The notes: generated by a model not told the origin, from the sequence alone. A DNA stretch of 64,000 bases from Methylotenera sp. (GCF_030653755.1 NZ_JAURYU010000011.1:62001-126000), one strand, 5' to 3'; counted from the stretch's first letter, positions 44,462-54,999 are shown. Translations and numbers: made by a program.

Positions 44462-44489
44462 ACGCCTGCCATTTTTGGTAGGCGTTTTT
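44462..44489 (+). terminator. Terminator after suhB
   Basis: ACGCCTGCCA (44462-44471) pairs with TGGTAGGCGT (44476-44485), followed by TTTT. A second imperfect inverted repeat, ATTGATTCAACA (44511-44522) / TGCTGTATCAAT (44527-44538), lies further on, upstream of the gcr-like gene. Confidence 0.85.
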
Positions 44490-44656
44490 ATTGTAAATTC
44501 ACGTTCTTATATTGATTCAACAATACTGCTGTATCAATATAAAATTAGTTACCCTTGTATATTTAGTTATCCCAGTACAAGCGTAAATCTTAAGATAACC
44601 TCATCAGTAGCTTTGCAATCGGGCAGAGTTGCCTTGTTTTAAAATGGAATTTCAAT

Positions 44657-46687
44657 ATGAATAATAAAGTGAATAGCCATACTAACTTGATGGAGCAGGT
44701 GTTTGAGCAGTATGCGCATCATGATGATGCGCCGAGGTTAATTGCAGACTTGGTAGCTCAGGTTCGCCCAGCAAAGCCTGAGCAAACAGATTCTGCGATT
44801 AAATCAATACAGGCACTTTGTTACTTACTGAGTACAGATGCTGAAAGAGCGCGTCAGCTTAGAAGTGCCATTTTATTGTTATTAAGCGCTTATAACCCGC
44901 TCTCACTTTTTTTAATTGCACGACACTCAGTATTTACTGGTTTTTTTGCCGAGATGCGCAGAAGAATCGCCCATAAAATTCTGCCAGAAGCGATAGATGG
45001 TGATTATCTCGTTGATTTGTTTGCAATTTTCTTCACAAAGACGACTGATGAGTTATGGGTGAATACTGTGCCAGATGATGTATGGTCGCAGTTGATTAAA
45101 GTGATGCGGTTTGATTTGGCAGACAAAGAGTTGATTTTATCTTGTCAGCAAAATTTGTTCGCGGCGTCACAAGTGCTTTCATATCGAACCGCTGCACTTG
45201 GATTAGAGCCAGAGTTATTGCGCAATTATCCTGAGCTAGAGCAACATAGTTCACCATTTATTATGCAGCAAGCTGAATTGGCCGAATTCATGGGCGCGCA
45301 GGATGTAGACAATGCGCATACTGATATTAAGCATATTTTAGTGATGCTCGATCAGTGTAAGGCGATTGTTGCAAAAGTTAGAAGGAATAGCGCTCTCACT
45401 GGGACTAGTATTCATCTAACGCAGTTGTTGCAGCGGATACTAAGGCAGATTGAGCGATTAGAAGAGCTGCTCAGTATTTTGCATTGCTTTCAGCATGGCC
45501 AATCGGCTGATGCAGTGATTGTGAAGTTGTTTAAAGACTTGGTTTACAGCGAATGTCATAAGAATGACCTGCATGAGTATTGGCAGGAGAGCATGGAAGT
45601 AATGGCGGTGCGTGTGACTGAAAACGCAAGCCGTGCTGGTGAGCATTACATTACGGAGAATCGCAGTGAGTACTTTGCGCTGATGCGCTCAGCGATGGGG
45701 GCAGGCGTAATCATTGCGCTCATGGCTATGTTTAAAATTGTGTTGGCTAAACAACATTTTGCGCCGCTAGCTGAGGCTATTTTCTTTAGTTTGAATTACG
45801 GTATCGGTTTTATGTTGATCCATATATTGCATTTTACGGTAGCGACTAAGCAGCCAGCGATGACGGCTGCGGCGATTGCTGCCACGATTGATAATGCATC
45901 GGATGGTAAAACCAAAGATATGCATAATTTAGTGACCACAGTGACGAATACCATGCGCAGCCAAGCCGTAGCAATTTTTGGTAATGTAGTGGTAGCGATT
46001 CCAGTAGCGATGCTGCTATCTTGGGCAGTACTTTATTTGTCTGGGCATCATTTTGTAACGCCAGAAAAAGCACATAAACTATTAAGCGAGATTCATCCTT
46101 TTACTAGTGGTGCATTTTTTTATGCAGCTATTGCAGGTGTTTGTTTGTTTTTATCGGGCTTGATTGCTGGCTATCACGATAATTTGGCGGTTTATAACAA
46201 GATTCCACAGCGATTAAAAGCGATTAAGTGGTTGCAACGACTTTTGGGTGTGGAACGCTTAGCGCGAGTTGCGCATTACGTAGAGCATAATTTAGGGGCG
46301 CTTGCAGGTAACTTCTATTTTGGTTGTTTATTAGGAGGTATGGGCGCTTTTGGGTTATTGCTTGGTCTGCCAATTGATATTCGGCATATTGCATTTTCAT
46401 CTGCCTTTGTGGGTTTTGCCAGTTTTGGTTTGGAGTTTATGCTGACTTGGCAAATGGTTGCTTATGCAGCGTTAGGGCTTGCGTTAATTGGGTTAGGTAA
46501 TTTGATGGTGAGTTTTGGCTTGGCGCTTTATGTGGCAATGAAGTCCAGAAAAGTACGCTTTAATGGTTGGCGCTTACTGTTACGTAATTTAGGCAGTCGA
46601 CTCAATCAGCATCCTGCTGAGTTTATATTTCCACCAAGAGATTTAATGCCAGAGGCGTTAGTTAATGAGACTGAACCCGAAGTTTAA
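44657..46687 (+). CDS. PF10136 'site-specific recombinase Gcr' family membrane protein
   Basis: A 676-aa protein of the family annotated after Neisseria Gcr. The N-terminal half (about 1-340) is helical and soluble; the C-terminal half has about seven transmembrane segments (VIIALMAMFKIVLA, FFSLNYGIGFMLIHILHF, VVVAIPVAMLLSWAVLYL, FFYAAIAGVCLFLSGLIAGY, GGMGAFGLLLGLPIDI and a C-terminal pair). I see no tyrosine or serine recombinase catalytic motif, so the recombinase name is doubtful; a membrane role is more credible from topology. ALDLPIDIRHIAF-like and GNFYFGCLLGG motifs are family-conserved. Stand-alone gene, convergent with the chemoreceptor. Confidence 0.85.
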   Translation: MNNKVNSHTNLMEQVFEQYAHHDDAPRLIADLVAQVRPAKPEQTDSAIKSIQALCYLLSTDAERARQLRSAILLLLSAYNPLSLFLIARHSVFTGFFAEMRRRIAHKILPEAIDGDYLVDLFAIFFTKTTDELWVNTVPDDVWSQLIKVMRFDLADKELILSCQQNLFAASQVLSYRTAALGLEPELLRNYPELEQHSSPFIMQQAELAEFMGAQDVDNAHTDIKHILVMLDQCKAIVAKVRRNSALTGTSIHLTQLLQRILRQIERLEELLSILHCFQHGQSADAVIVKLFKDLVYSECHKNDLHEYWQESMEVMAVRVTENASRAGEHYITENRSEYFALMRSAMGAGVIIALMAMFKIVLAKQHFAPLAEAIFFSLNYGIGFMLIHILHFTVATKQPAMTAAAIAATIDNASDGKTKDMHNLVTTVTNTMRSQAVAIFGNVVVAIPVAMLLSWAVLYLSGHHFVTPEKAHKLLSEIHPFTSGAFFYAAIAGVCLFLSGLIAGYHDNLAVYNKIPQRLKAIKWLQRLLGVERLARVAHYVEHNLGALAGNFYFGCLLGGMGAFGLLLGLPIDIRHIAFSSAFVGFASFGLEFMLTWQMVAYAALGLALIGLGNLMVSFGLALYVAMKSRKVRFNGWRLLLRNLGSRLNQHPAEFIFPPRDLMPEALVNETEPEV

Positions 46688-46741
46688 TAAATCTTGGTGA
46701 GTATGAGTTTGTGGCAAGTAATTGCGACAAGAGGTAGTAGG

Positions 46742-46769
46742 GGAATGGCAGTTTTAAAGCTGCCATTCC
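46742..46769. terminator. Bidirectional terminator between the Gcr-type and chemoreceptor genes
   Basis: A perfect 10-bp stem GGAATGGCAG (46742-46751) / CTGCCATTCC (46760-46769) between convergent stop codons. T-runs are short on both strands. Confidence 0.7.
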
Positions 46770-46823
46770 TTAAACTGAACTAGTACAACTTATCAGTTGC
46801 ACTAGTGCATATCTATTTATTAA

Positions 46824-49800
46824 TTAAAAGCTATCCCAATGCCCATTGCTGTAATCAGCCACGCTTACTTTAATGCCTAGCTTTTTAGTGTTGCCAAGGG
46901 GTGGTTTTGGAATCGGGCGCATTTTAACCACGTTGTCAGGATGCGTTAAATGTTGCCTATCTATCAATTGTCCATCTAGCTTAAATACGCTGACTGCATC
47001 GGCTAAGGCGCTGGCTTGTTCTAATAGCGATTGTGCAGCTGCGGTGGCTTCTTCTACAAGTGAAGCGTTTTGTTGAGTTGCTTCATCCATACTAGTCATG
47101 GCTGCGTTGACTTGATTTATCCCTGCGCTTTGTTCTGTAGATGCGGCGGCTATTTCACTAATGATGTCTGCCACCTGTTTAACTGAAGAGACGACCTCTT
47201 CCATGGTTTTGCCAGCATTTTCAACTTGTTTTGTTCCTTCGTAGGTTTTGCTTACAGAGTCATTAATCAGGTCTTTGATTTCTTTAGCGGCGCTCGCTGA
47301 GCGTTGTGCTAGGCTTCTTACTTCACCTGCAACTACTGCAAAGCCACGACCTTGTTCACCAGCTCTTGCCGCTTCAACCGCAGCATTGAGCGCGAGAATG
47401 TTGGTCTGGAACGCAATGCTATCAATCACGCTGATAATATCTTCAATTTTTCGTGCACTTTGGTTAATGGCGGTCATGGTCACTACCGCATCTGAAACGA
47501 CAGCACCACCTTTGATGGCAACCCCTGAAGCTTTGAGTGCTAATTGATTGGCGCGTTTTGCGTTATCTGCATTTTGTTTAACGATAGAGGCCAGCTCTTC
47601 CATACTAGCCGCAGTTTCTTCTAAGCTTGCGGCTTGCTTTTCTGTTCGCGCGGAGAGGTTGTTATTACCAGATGTGATTTCTTCGGCGGCAGTGTTAATA
47701 GTTTCTACTGATGCTTTCACAGTGGCGATAGGGCCTACGATCATTTCTAATGTTTCGTTAACACCTTCTACTATCTTTCTAAAATCTCCTGAATGCGTAT
47801 TTGCATCAACACGCACTGAAACTCTACCGTCATGCGCTGCATTTGATAGAATCTTTACATCACTCACCAATGCATTAATCGCAGTGATGCATGTGTTGAG
47901 GTTGTCTTTAATGTGATTAAAGTCGCCGTTGAAGTTTGCAGTGATTTTTTCTGGAATTTCACCACGGGCAATGAAGTCTAAATTGCTGGCAGCTATATTA
48001 AGCGGCGTCACAATCGCGTCTAGTGTTGCATTAAGACCTTCAATCACTTTACGATATTCACCAAGATGTTTAGCGCTATCGGCACGTGTTGTTAGCGCAC
48101 CAGCTTCTGCACTGTTTGCTAATAAATTTGCATCAGCAACCAGTGCTTTAATGGCAAGGCCACAGGCATTTAGATTATTTTTAATGATATTAAAGTCACC
48201 GTGGTAGCCATCGGTAATTTCGCCTGGAATGATGCCTTTTGATAGACTATCCACATAATTTGCAGCCATAGTGAGCGGCGTGATGATGGCATCTAATAGC
48301 TCATTAATGCCGCTACTGATGTCTCTAATAACACCCGTTGGCAATGTGTTGGTGTCGATGCGTTTGTTGAGATTACCTGCGACAGCTTGCTGGATAAGCT
48401 CAGCTACATTTTTTTCAGCAATCACTTCAGCAGTGCGATCGCTCCATTGTGTCATTCTTCCTAATGCGTAACCGTCTGTTTCATCATATACGTTATTAAT
48501 CACTAACTGTAGATGGTGGTCTGCCATCGTTGTATTTATGATCTTTTGTGTATTAATTTCACCGTTAAATTGCGCGCAATCAGCCTCGCTTTCCAAATAT
48601 TGGTCTAGGCGTTCGCCCATCATCGTGGCTGATGTGAAATCTGGATGATGTTTGCTGATGCCTGCACTCATCTTATCAAAGAGTGTTTTTGCGGCATTAT
48701 TCATATAGATGAGCTGATTATCTTTATTCGATAATGTGACGGCGATGGATGCCTGATCTAACGTGGCTTTAATTCTTTGTATATTGCTTAGGGTTTCTTT
48801 GTGGTCAAAATCAAGCCTCGTTTTGAGTGCATGATAGGCATCGACGACATCGGTTAATTCATCGCGGTGTTCTGATCTAGGCACGAGTTTGTTATTCATT
48901 TCCTCAGCACTTTCTCGCAAATTGCTGCCGATAGCACGTAAGCGTGGAATGATAGATCGGTTAAGGTTAAAGCCAAGTAGCCCGCATATCATCAGCGCGA
49001 CAACAATAAATGCAATTGCGTAATCTTTATGTTTAATATAGTTAAGTTGAGTGGTTTCATATTCAGTGGCAACACCAGCGTAATGCAGATTAATCAACTG
49101 GTTGAGGCTTTCTGTCAGTGGGTCGATCGCTTTGTAAACATCTGAAGTATTAAAGGTCATGAGCCGTTCAATATCATCACTACGAATAATCCCTTGCAGC
49201 AAAACAGCAGCCTCTAAGGCTGTTTCAAATAAAGGCTGAATATCGTTTGCTAATTGCGACTCCGCTTCTTCATGAGGGCTCGCTAAATAGTCTTTCCACT
49301 GCTTATCTAATACCAGCAAAGCCTCATCAACATTAGCCGCCGCGTCGCTAGAGGCAATGATTCCTCTTTGTAGTTTTTGAGCAGTGCTGACGATATTAGT
49401 ACTGTACATGTCATTGATGATTTTTAACTGTTGCAATGGCAAGACTCTGTTTTTGTAAACATTTTCTAACCCATTGTTACTTTCCTTAATGCCCGATATC
49501 CCGCTAAAGCCAAGCATTGAAGTCGTTAACGCGACCATGATAAAAATGCATGCAATTTTATTGCTGATTGTGATGCGGTTGCTAAATTCTTTAATTCTTC
49601 TAAATATTGCGGTATACCAGCGTTCTTCATGCTTGATTGCGCGGTAATGCGCGCGGGCTTTTTCAATCTGTTCTTGGCTTGCTTTTTTGCTAACGGAAAT
49701 ATAACCAATCACTACGCCATTTTCACGTATCGCTGTGACGCAAGAGTAAACCCAAAAATGGTCACCATTTTTACAGAGCCTTAGTTCTACACCAATCCAA

Positions 49801-50033
49801 GGTTTCTTTGCTTGTAGTGTCTTCCATATGTCTGTCAGTACTTCTGATGGCATATCTGGGTGATGGATAAGATTCTGTTTTTTAAAGATCAAATCCTGCT
49901 CAGTAAAACCGCTTACTTCTGTAAAGTCGCGGTTAATGTAAGTTACTTTTCCTTCTAAATTAGTTTTTAAAACGATAGAAACTGATTCGTTAATCTCACG
50001 TTCACTTTGCGTTAATGTGATATTTTTTTTCAT
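46824..50033 (-). CDS. Aer-like methyl-accepting chemotaxis protein with repeated HAMP-like modules
   Basis: A 1069-aa chemoreceptor. Residues about 15-125 are an Aer-type PAS domain ([32 protein letters not shown]), which in E. coli Aer binds FAD for energy taxis. TM1 (about 160-180) and TM2 (about 343-362) enclose a periplasmic four-helix-type domain. A HAMP follows, then a second PAS-like segment (about 420-540), then about three repeats of a 90-residue HAMP-like unit (for example [20 protein letters not shown], and [19 protein letters not shown]). The C-terminal 250 residues are the signalling domain with the conserved tip near 880 ([20 protein letters not shown]). No che genes are nearby. 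Confidence 0.92.
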   Translation of the reverse strand: MKKNITLTQSEREINESVSIVLKTNLEGKVTYINRDFTEVSGFTEQDLIFKKQNLIHHPDMPSEVLTDIWKTLQAKKPWIGVELRLCKNGDHFWVYSCVTAIRENGVVIGYISVSKKASQEQIEKARAHYRAIKHEERWYTAIFRRIKEFSNRITISNKIACIFIMVALTTSMLGFSGISGIKESNNGLENVYKNRVLPLQQLKIINDMYSTNIVSTAQKLQRGIIASSDAAANVDEALLVLDKQWKDYLASPHEEAESQLANDIQPLFETALEAAVLLQGIIRSDDIERLMTFNTSDVYKAIDPLTESLNQLINLHYAGVATEYETTQLNYIKHKDYAIAFIVVALMICGLLGFNLNRSIIPRLRAIGSNLRESAEEMNNKLVPRSEHRDELTDVVDAYHALKTRLDFDHKETLSNIQRIKATLDQASIAVTLSNKDNQLIYMNNAAKTLFDKMSAGISKHHPDFTSATMMGERLDQYLESEADCAQFNGEINTQKIINTTMADHHLQLVINNVYDETDGYALGRMTQWSDRTAEVIAEKNVAELIQQAVAGNLNKRIDTNTLPTGVIRDISSGINELLDAIITPLTMAANYVDSLSKGIIPGEITDGYHGDFNIIKNNLNACGLAIKALVADANLLANSAEAGALTTRADSAKHLGEYRKVIEGLNATLDAIVTPLNIAASNLDFIARGEIPEKITANFNGDFNHIKDNLNTCITAINALVSDVKILSNAAHDGRVSVRVDANTHSGDFRKIVEGVNETLEMIVGPIATVKASVETINTAAEEITSGNNNLSARTEKQAASLEETAASMEELASIVKQNADNAKRANQLALKASGVAIKGGAVVSDAVVTMTAINQSARKIEDIISVIDSIAFQTNILALNAAVEAARAGEQGRGFAVVAGEVRSLAQRSASAAKEIKDLINDSVSKTYEGTKQVENAGKTMEEVVSSVKQVADIISEIAAASTEQSAGINQVNAAMTSMDEATQQNASLVEEATAAAQSLLEQASALADAVSVFKLDGQLIDRQHLTHPDNVVKMRPIPKPPLGNTKKLGIKVSVADYSNGHWDSF

Positions 50034-50167
50034 TACAACCCTTTTTTATTATGTGGTTTTATTATCTGGATAAAAATATTGAATAGATATTATGGGTGTT
50101 GAACGCTTAGCCCTTTATTTAAGTTGCTAATTTTTATGACTTTGTTGTTGTTCTATTGTTTCTACCT

Positions 50168-51970
50168 TTACTCTTGAGGGTTGCGACGCTCTATAAAAAG
50201 GCAATTGCCTGCAATTGCCTTAGCTTGTTTTTTTGCATGAACACAAGCAGTTGAAACTTGGTGGTGCGATTGATAAATGGTGGAATCCACAATGAGTGCG
50301 CCAATAGAGAGGCTGATGAATGGATGAAAGCGTTGTTCACCTTGTCGGTCTTGCGTGGTAATGCCGCCATTGCGTAGATCTTGTGCTGAGTAAAACGATG
50401 GAAATGTTTGGGCAATATTAGAGAGCAATGTATTGCAGCGACTTTCCCAGTTTTTGCTTTGAAAAAGTACGATAAAGTCATCACCACCAATATGTCCAAC
50501 AAAGTCGTACGGGCCGCAAATTTCAGTAAGTAGTTGACCTGTTTTTTGGATGACTTCATCGCCTTTTTTATAGCCATACACATCATTAAAAGGCTTGAAA
50601 TGATCCAAGTCGCAGTAACACGCTACAAACTGAGTGCCAGATTGCAGCAGACTATCGATTTGCTCACTAATTGGCACATTGCCAGGCAATAAAGTGAGTG
50701 GGTTGGCATATCGAGCAGTATCAATCTGCATTTTGGTAATCAGTCTAAGCAAGTCATGACCGCTTGCCATGCCGATATATTGGGTGTTTTCTGTAATGAT
50801 GAACCCAGCAGAGAGATGGTGCGGTTTACTTTGTAATATTAAATTGCTGAGGTCTTTGAGACTGGTATCTTTGTCTACGATGAGTGCTGATTTATCCATC
50901 ATCATTTCACATGAGCGTTGCCCATAAAGTTCCTTACGATAAGGGCGTGCATAATCGTTAATCATGACTGAGCGACTAATGAGCCCAACAGGCTTGCCAT
51001 CTAGCACTACTGGGATGGAATAAAGCTCTGTGTTTTCGTCAAACATTTTAAACACATCTTGGTTATGGCATGTGGGGCTAACAGGTGCAAAGTGTTTCAG
51101 TAGTTTTTCGACAGTGGCTCTATTTTGTAATAGATTCTCACGCTCGATTTCAAATCTAACGAGTGGGGCAGTGATTTCAGATGAGGCCTGATGTAAGGGC
51201 TCAGCATGTGGTCTGGCAATGTGATAGCCTTGGCTGTAGGCGATGCCTAAGTCTCTAATCGCCATTAGTTGTTCATGGGCTTCTATTCCCTCGGCGATGA
51301 CTTTCGCGCTAGCTTTAGCCGCTATTTCTTGTATAGAGCGTACAAACTGCAGCTTTACAGGATCTAAATGAATATTTTGTGTAAAGTGTTTATCAATTTT
51401 TACGTAATCAGGGCGAATCTCCGACCATAAACGCAAGCTAGAAAAGCCTTCACCTAAGTCATCAATGGCAATCTCAAAGCCCATGTTTCTATAGTGATGG
51501 GTTGCATCACGCATGAGTTGGTAGTCAAGTGTTTGCGCATTTTCTGTTAATTCAATAATGACTTGGTTGGGCTGTAGGCCCAGTGCTTCTATATATTTAA
51601 GCGTTTCGCCTGAAGTTGAACACCGTTGTAATAAGATGTCAGGGCTGATATTAAGAAATATTTTTCCTGGGAGTTTGAGCCTAGCAAATGATTCAAGCAC
51701 AGTACGACGAGAAAGATATTCCAGCTCTGCCACTAAGTCACATTTTCTTGCCATTGCAAACAAGCCTAGGGGTGAGTGAAGCACACTGTTAATTGGCCCT
51801 CTGATTAAGCCCTCGTAGCCAATGAAATTGCTTTGTTGCATATCGAGGATTGGTTGAAAAACAGCAGTGAGTTGCTTACCTTGAATGATGTCATGCAGAT
51901 GTAGGCATGCGGTTTCATTAGATGTGGCGCCTAACGCTGTCATCCATCTTTCATCATTCACGATACTCAT
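50168..51970 (-). CDS. EAL-CBS-GGDEF c-di-GMP turnover protein
   Basis: A 600-aa protein without transmembrane segments. The N-terminal EAL domain (about 25-265) keeps the catalytic residues: Glu in YEGLIRG, ELTENAQ, the DDLGEG metal motif, KIDKHF and AEGIEAHEQL, so phosphodiesterase activity is likely. A CBS pair (about 295-420; SIPVVLDGKPVGLISRSVMI, GFIITENTQYIGMASGHDLL) may bind nucleotides. The C-terminal GGDEF domain (about 430-590) has DLDHFKPFND and the active-site variant GGDDF; Glu to Asp may keep or reduce cyclase activity. A strong Pho box lies 50-75 nt upstream. Confidence 0.92.
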   Translation of the reverse strand: MSIVNDERWMTALGATSNETACLHLHDIIQGKQLTAVFQPILDMQQSNFIGYEGLIRGPINSVLHSPLGLFAMARKCDLVAELEYLSRRTVLESFARLKLPGKIFLNISPDILLQRCSTSGETLKYIEALGLQPNQVIIELTENAQTLDYQLMRDATHHYRNMGFEIAIDDLGEGFSSLRLWSEIRPDYVKIDKHFTQNIHLDPVKLQFVRSIQEIAAKASAKVIAEGIEAHEQLMAIRDLGIAYSQGYHIARPHAEPLHQASSEITAPLVRFEIERENLLQNRATVEKLLKHFAPVSPTCHNQDVFKMFDENTELYSIPVVLDGKPVGLISRSVMINDYARPYRKELYGQRSCEMMMDKSALIVDKDTSLKDLSNLILQSKPHHLSAGFIITENTQYIGMASGHDLLRLITKMQIDTARYANPLTLLPGNVPISEQIDSLLQSGTQFVACYCDLDHFKPFNDVYGYKKGDEVIQKTGQLLTEICGPYDFVGHIGGDDFIVLFQSKNWESRCNTLLSNIAQTFPSFYSAQDLRNGGITTQDRQGEQRFHPFISLSIGALIVDSTIYQSHHQVSTACVHAKKQAKAIAGNCLFIERRNPQE

Positions 51971-52019
51971 TTAGACCTCTTATTCGTCTTATTTTGAGTA
52001 AGAATGGTGACTGACTAAT

Positions 52020-52047
52020 GTGACATAAAAGTGACAGTTTGATGAAT
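52020..52047 (-). promoter_or_regulatory. PhoB box upstream of the EAL-CBS-GGDEF gene
   Basis: On the minus strand ATTCAT, TGTCAC and TGTCAC start exactly 11 bp apart (plus-strand units at 52042, 52031, 52020). The site ends 49 nt from the start codon, the same geometry as in the pstS promoter. The -10 element 10 nt beyond is weak. The rest of the 242-nt gap to wzm shows nothing clear. Confidence 0.7.
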
Positions 52048-52212
52048 GTTAGTTGGTTGCTAACGGAGTCTACGAAAAGAAATTGTGATTATTGGTCTGT
52101 GATTTTTTTAAGGTTTATTGTGATTAGGTTAAAATAATCGTTTGGGTACTAGTTCCTATGGTCTTGTTATAAAGACTAGTAAACTAAACCTTAGTCATTT
52201 TAAAGAGTCTGC

Positions 52213-53061
52213 ATGAGCCTTGTATCTACAACAACTAATCCGCATGCCGCCCAACCAACATCGCTTGTGGCTTTAGCTAAAAGCCTGTGGCGTAATCGTC
52301 AGCTTATTATACAAATGACTAAGCGTGAAGTGGTTGGTCGCTATAAAGGCTCGGTTATGGGCTTGGCTTGGTCGTTCTTTAATCCAGTGTTTATGCTGGT
52401 GATATATACCTTTGTGTTCTCTGTAGTGTTCAGGGCGCGTTTAGGTGTTGGTGAGGAAAGTAAGCCGTTATTTGCCATCACACTTTTTGTAGGTTTGATA
52501 GTACATGGGTTATTTGCCGATATAGTTAATGGAGCGCCTCGTTTAATTCTTTCAAATGTTAACTACGTTAAAAAAGTAGTGTTCCCGCTTGAAATTTTGC
52601 CCGTTATCACTATGTCCGCTGCACTGTTTCATAGCATAGTCAGTCTATGCGTATTAATCATGGCATTTGTTATATTGAATGGATTTTTGCACTGGACATT
52701 AGTTTTTATACCATTAGTATTATTGCCATTTATTATTCTTACCCTTGGCTTTGCGTGGATGTTGGCAGCGTTGGGCGTCTTTCTGCGTGATATTGGTCAA
52801 GTCATTGGTATGGCCACTACGGTTATGATGTTTTTAGCTCCAGTGTTTTACTCCGTGACTGCAGTACCAGAGAGATTTCGTCCTTTCATCATGGCTAACC
52901 CACTTACCTTTATTATCGAGCAAGCGCGCGAAGTGCTGATATGGGGACATTTGCCAAATTTGATAGGGTTGGGTATTTATACCGTTGCCGCTATCGTAGT
53001 TGCTTGGGCTGGTTATGCTTTATTCCAAAAAACCAGAAAAGGGTTTGCGGATGTCCTCTAA
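52213..53061 (+). CDS. Polysaccharide ABC exporter permease (Wzm-type, ABC-2)
   Basis: A 282-aa inner-membrane protein of the ABC-2 type with about six transmembrane helices. The family pattern is visible: [23 protein letters not shown] at the N-terminus, the [14 protein letters not shown] loop, and [33 protein letters not shown] before the last helix. With the Wzt-type ATPase it exports O-antigen or capsule-like glycans across the inner membrane. It overlaps cysC by 11 nt, so the genes are translationally linked. Confidence 0.93.
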   Translation: MSLVSTTTNPHAAQPTSLVALAKSLWRNRQLIIQMTKREVVGRYKGSVMGLAWSFFNPVFMLVIYTFVFSVVFRARLGVGEESKPLFAITLFVGLIVHGLFADIVNGAPRLILSNVNYVKKVVFPLEILPVITMSAALFHSIVSLCVLIMAFVILNGFLHWTLVFIPLVLLPFIILTLGFAWMLAALGVFLRDIGQVIGMATTVMMFLAPVFYSVTAVPERFRPFIMANPLTFIIEQAREVLIWGHLPNLIGLGIYTVAAIVVAWAGYALFQKTRKGFADVL

Positions 53062-53734
53062 TCTAAATGATCAAGTTTCAACCAATGTGGTTTGGCATAA
53101 CGCCACTGTTACCCGTGTGCGTCGTGAAGAGCAAAATGGTCATCGTGGTGCAATTATCTGGTTTACTGGCTTATCAGGTTCGGGTAAATCTACACTTGCA
53201 CATGCAGTTGAGGAGTCCCTACATCAGCAAGGGCGCCGAACTTTTGTATTAGATGGAGATAACGTGCGACACGGGCTTTGTGGTGACTTAGGTTTTTCAG
53301 ATAAAGGCCACCAAGAAAACATACGGCGCATTGGTGAAGTTGCCAAGCTCTTTATGGAGGCGGGGGTCATTGTTTTAACCGCCTTTATCTCACCATATCG
53401 TGCAGACCGCAACCGTGTGCGTGGTATGGTTTATCAGAATGACTTTGTTGAGGTTTGTTGTGACACACCAATTGAAATTTGTGAAACACGCGATGTGAAA
53501 GGCTTGTATAAAAAAGCCCGTGCTGGAGAAATTGCCGAATTTACAGGAATCTCATCTCCCTATGAAAAACCAGAGAACGCGGAGTTGGTTTTAAATACAG
53601 GAGCGGTGTCATTGGATGTGTGTGTGCAAGAAGTTGTTAGTAAAATAATCAGCATAGGCATCCTAGACAAAACTCGCTTAATACAGGATTTTGAAGTCGA
53701 AATGCAGCTACAAGATAATGGAATGCAGCCATGA
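53051..53734 (+). CDS. cysC: Adenylylsulfate (APS) kinase
   Basis: Phosphorylates APS to PAPS, the donor for sulfotransferases and, in many bacteria, for sulfate reduction. The 227 aa contain Walker [10 protein letters not shown] (about 37-45), [17 protein letters not shown], the lid-region [13 protein letters not shown] and FISPYRADR, and [23 protein letters not shown], all typical. The C-terminal 25 residues extend past the usual end. ATG 53051 overlaps wzm, and the stop overlaps the wzt ATG by 4 nt. No cysD/cysN sulfurylase gene is present here. Its place inside an exporter operon points to glycan sulfation. Confidence 0.94.
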   Translation: MSSNLNDQVSTNVVWHNATVTRVRREEQNGHRGAIIWFTGLSGSGKSTLAHAVEESLHQQGRRTFVLDGDNVRHGLCGDLGFSDKGHQENIRRIGEVAKLFMEAGVIVLTAFISPYRADRNRVRGMVYQNDFVEVCCDTPIEICETRDVKGLYKKARAGEIAEFTGISSPYEKPENAELVLNTGAVSLDVCVQEVVSKIISIGILDKTRLIQDFEVEMQLQDNGMQP

Positions 53735-54999
53735 CAGATGTAGCAATTAGCGTTCAAAATCTTTGCAAGTGTTACCAAATTTACGAAAACCCACGTGATA
53801 GGCTCAAGCATTTTGTTATGCCTAGAATCAGGAAGATAATAGGTAAACCTAATAAGCAATATTGCCGTGAGTTTTGGGCGCTTAAAGACGTTTCATTTGA
53901 AGTGAAAAAAGGTGAAACTATTGGGATTATTGGGCTTAATGGCAGTGGTAAGTCAACTTTGTTACAGATGATTGCAGGCACACTTAATCCTACCAATGGA
54001 AGTGTGGAAGTAAACGGTAGAATTGCTGCATTATTAGAACTTGGAAGTGGTTTTAATCCAGAATTTACTGGGCGCGAAAATGTTTATATGTATGCTGCAA
54101 TTCTTGGGCTTAGTAGTAAAGAGCTAGCTCAACGATTCTCTGATATAGAGCAGTTTGCGGATATAGGCGACTTTATTGATCAACCAGTTAAAACCTACTC
54201 AAGCGGTATGGTTGTTCGTCTTGCTTTTTCTGTATCTGTTAATGTTCAACCTGACATTTTAATTGTAGATGAAGCTCTCGCCGTTGGTGATGCAGCATTT
54301 CAATTTAAATGTATGGAACGATTAAATGATTTGACCAACTCTGGAACTACATTGCTGTTTGTATCGCATGATTTGAACTTACTTAAGATGTTCTGTAGTC
54401 AAGTCATCTATCTTAAAAATGGTAGCGTACATGCATCTGGATCTGCTGAAGATGTGACTAATATTTACATCATGGACTTACGGGATAGCCAATCAAGTTT
54501 AAATGAATCTAAACAACAAATCAAAAAAAAACCTTCTTTAAATAATGGCTTTGCTTATGGGACAAGTGAGGGAAGAGTCGTCGATGCACAATTTACTACT
54601 GGAGGAAGACTCTGCCAAGTAACTAAAGGTCAGGCGTTGTCTTTTTGGATAGAAGTAGAATTCTTCGACACAGTCAAATGCCCATCAATTACTGTATTGG
54701 TAGAAAGTGTAAAGAAAATACCGATTGGTGGGCAACAGTATTTAATTAATAAAAATGAGCCAATTAATGAGATTCATAACTATCGAGTTCATTGCGAATT
54801 ATCTGCGAATTTCTCTGCAAATAGATATTTTGTATCAGTTCGGTTAGAGGATGGTTTAATTGACCAGAATTTCTACGTTATAGATAAGCAGGCAGCGCTA
54901 TTATCATTTGAAGTGATTAACGACAATGCTGGCGGTTTGAGAGGTATGGTTGATTTGGGCATAAAGATTCAACAGCAGGAGTCCCTTTTATGCGTGTAG
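53731..54999 (+). CDS. Polysaccharide ABC exporter ATP-binding protein (Wzt-type)
   Basis: A 422-aa ATPase. The nucleotide-binding domain (about 1-245) contains [39 protein letters not shown] (typical of polysaccharide exporters), signature [11 protein letters not shown], Walker [16 protein letters not shown] and the switch His in VSHDL. The C-terminal part (about 270-415) resembles the Wzt_C beta-sandwich that recognises the modified chain end in some O-antigen exporters, so export may depend on a terminal modification. Overlaps cysC and the next glycosyltransferase gene by 4 and 10 nt. Confidence 0.93.
   Translation: MTDVAISVQNLCKCYQIYENPRDRLKHFVMPRIRKIIGKPNKQYCREFWALKDVSFEVKKGETIGIIGLNGSGKSTLLQMIAGTLNPTNGSVEVNGRIAALLELGSGFNPEFTGRENVYMYAAILGLSSKELAQRFSDIEQFADIGDFIDQPVKTYSSGMVVRLAFSVSVNVQPDILIVDEALAVGDAAFQFKCMERLNDLTNSGTTLLFVSHDLNLLKMFCSQVIYLKNGSVHASGSAEDVTNIYIMDLRDSQSSLNESKQQIKKKPSLNNGFAYGTSEGRVVDAQFTTGGRLCQVTKGQALSFWIEVEFFDTVKCPSITVLVESVKKIPIGGQQYLINKNEPINEIHNYRVHCELSANFSANRYFVSVRLEDGLIDQNFYVIDKQAALLSFEVINDNAGGLRGMVDLGIKIQQQESLLCV

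Noticed and set aside
44657..46687. Mobile element based on the name 'site-specific recombinase'
   Set aside because: No integrase motifs, flanking repeats or cargo; the protein is a polytopic membrane protein in a stable context.
47248..48471. Several plus-strand frames of 66-122 codons opposite the chemoreceptor
   Set aside because: Ala/Ser-rich mirror frames of the helical signalling and HAMP-like repeats, not independent genes.
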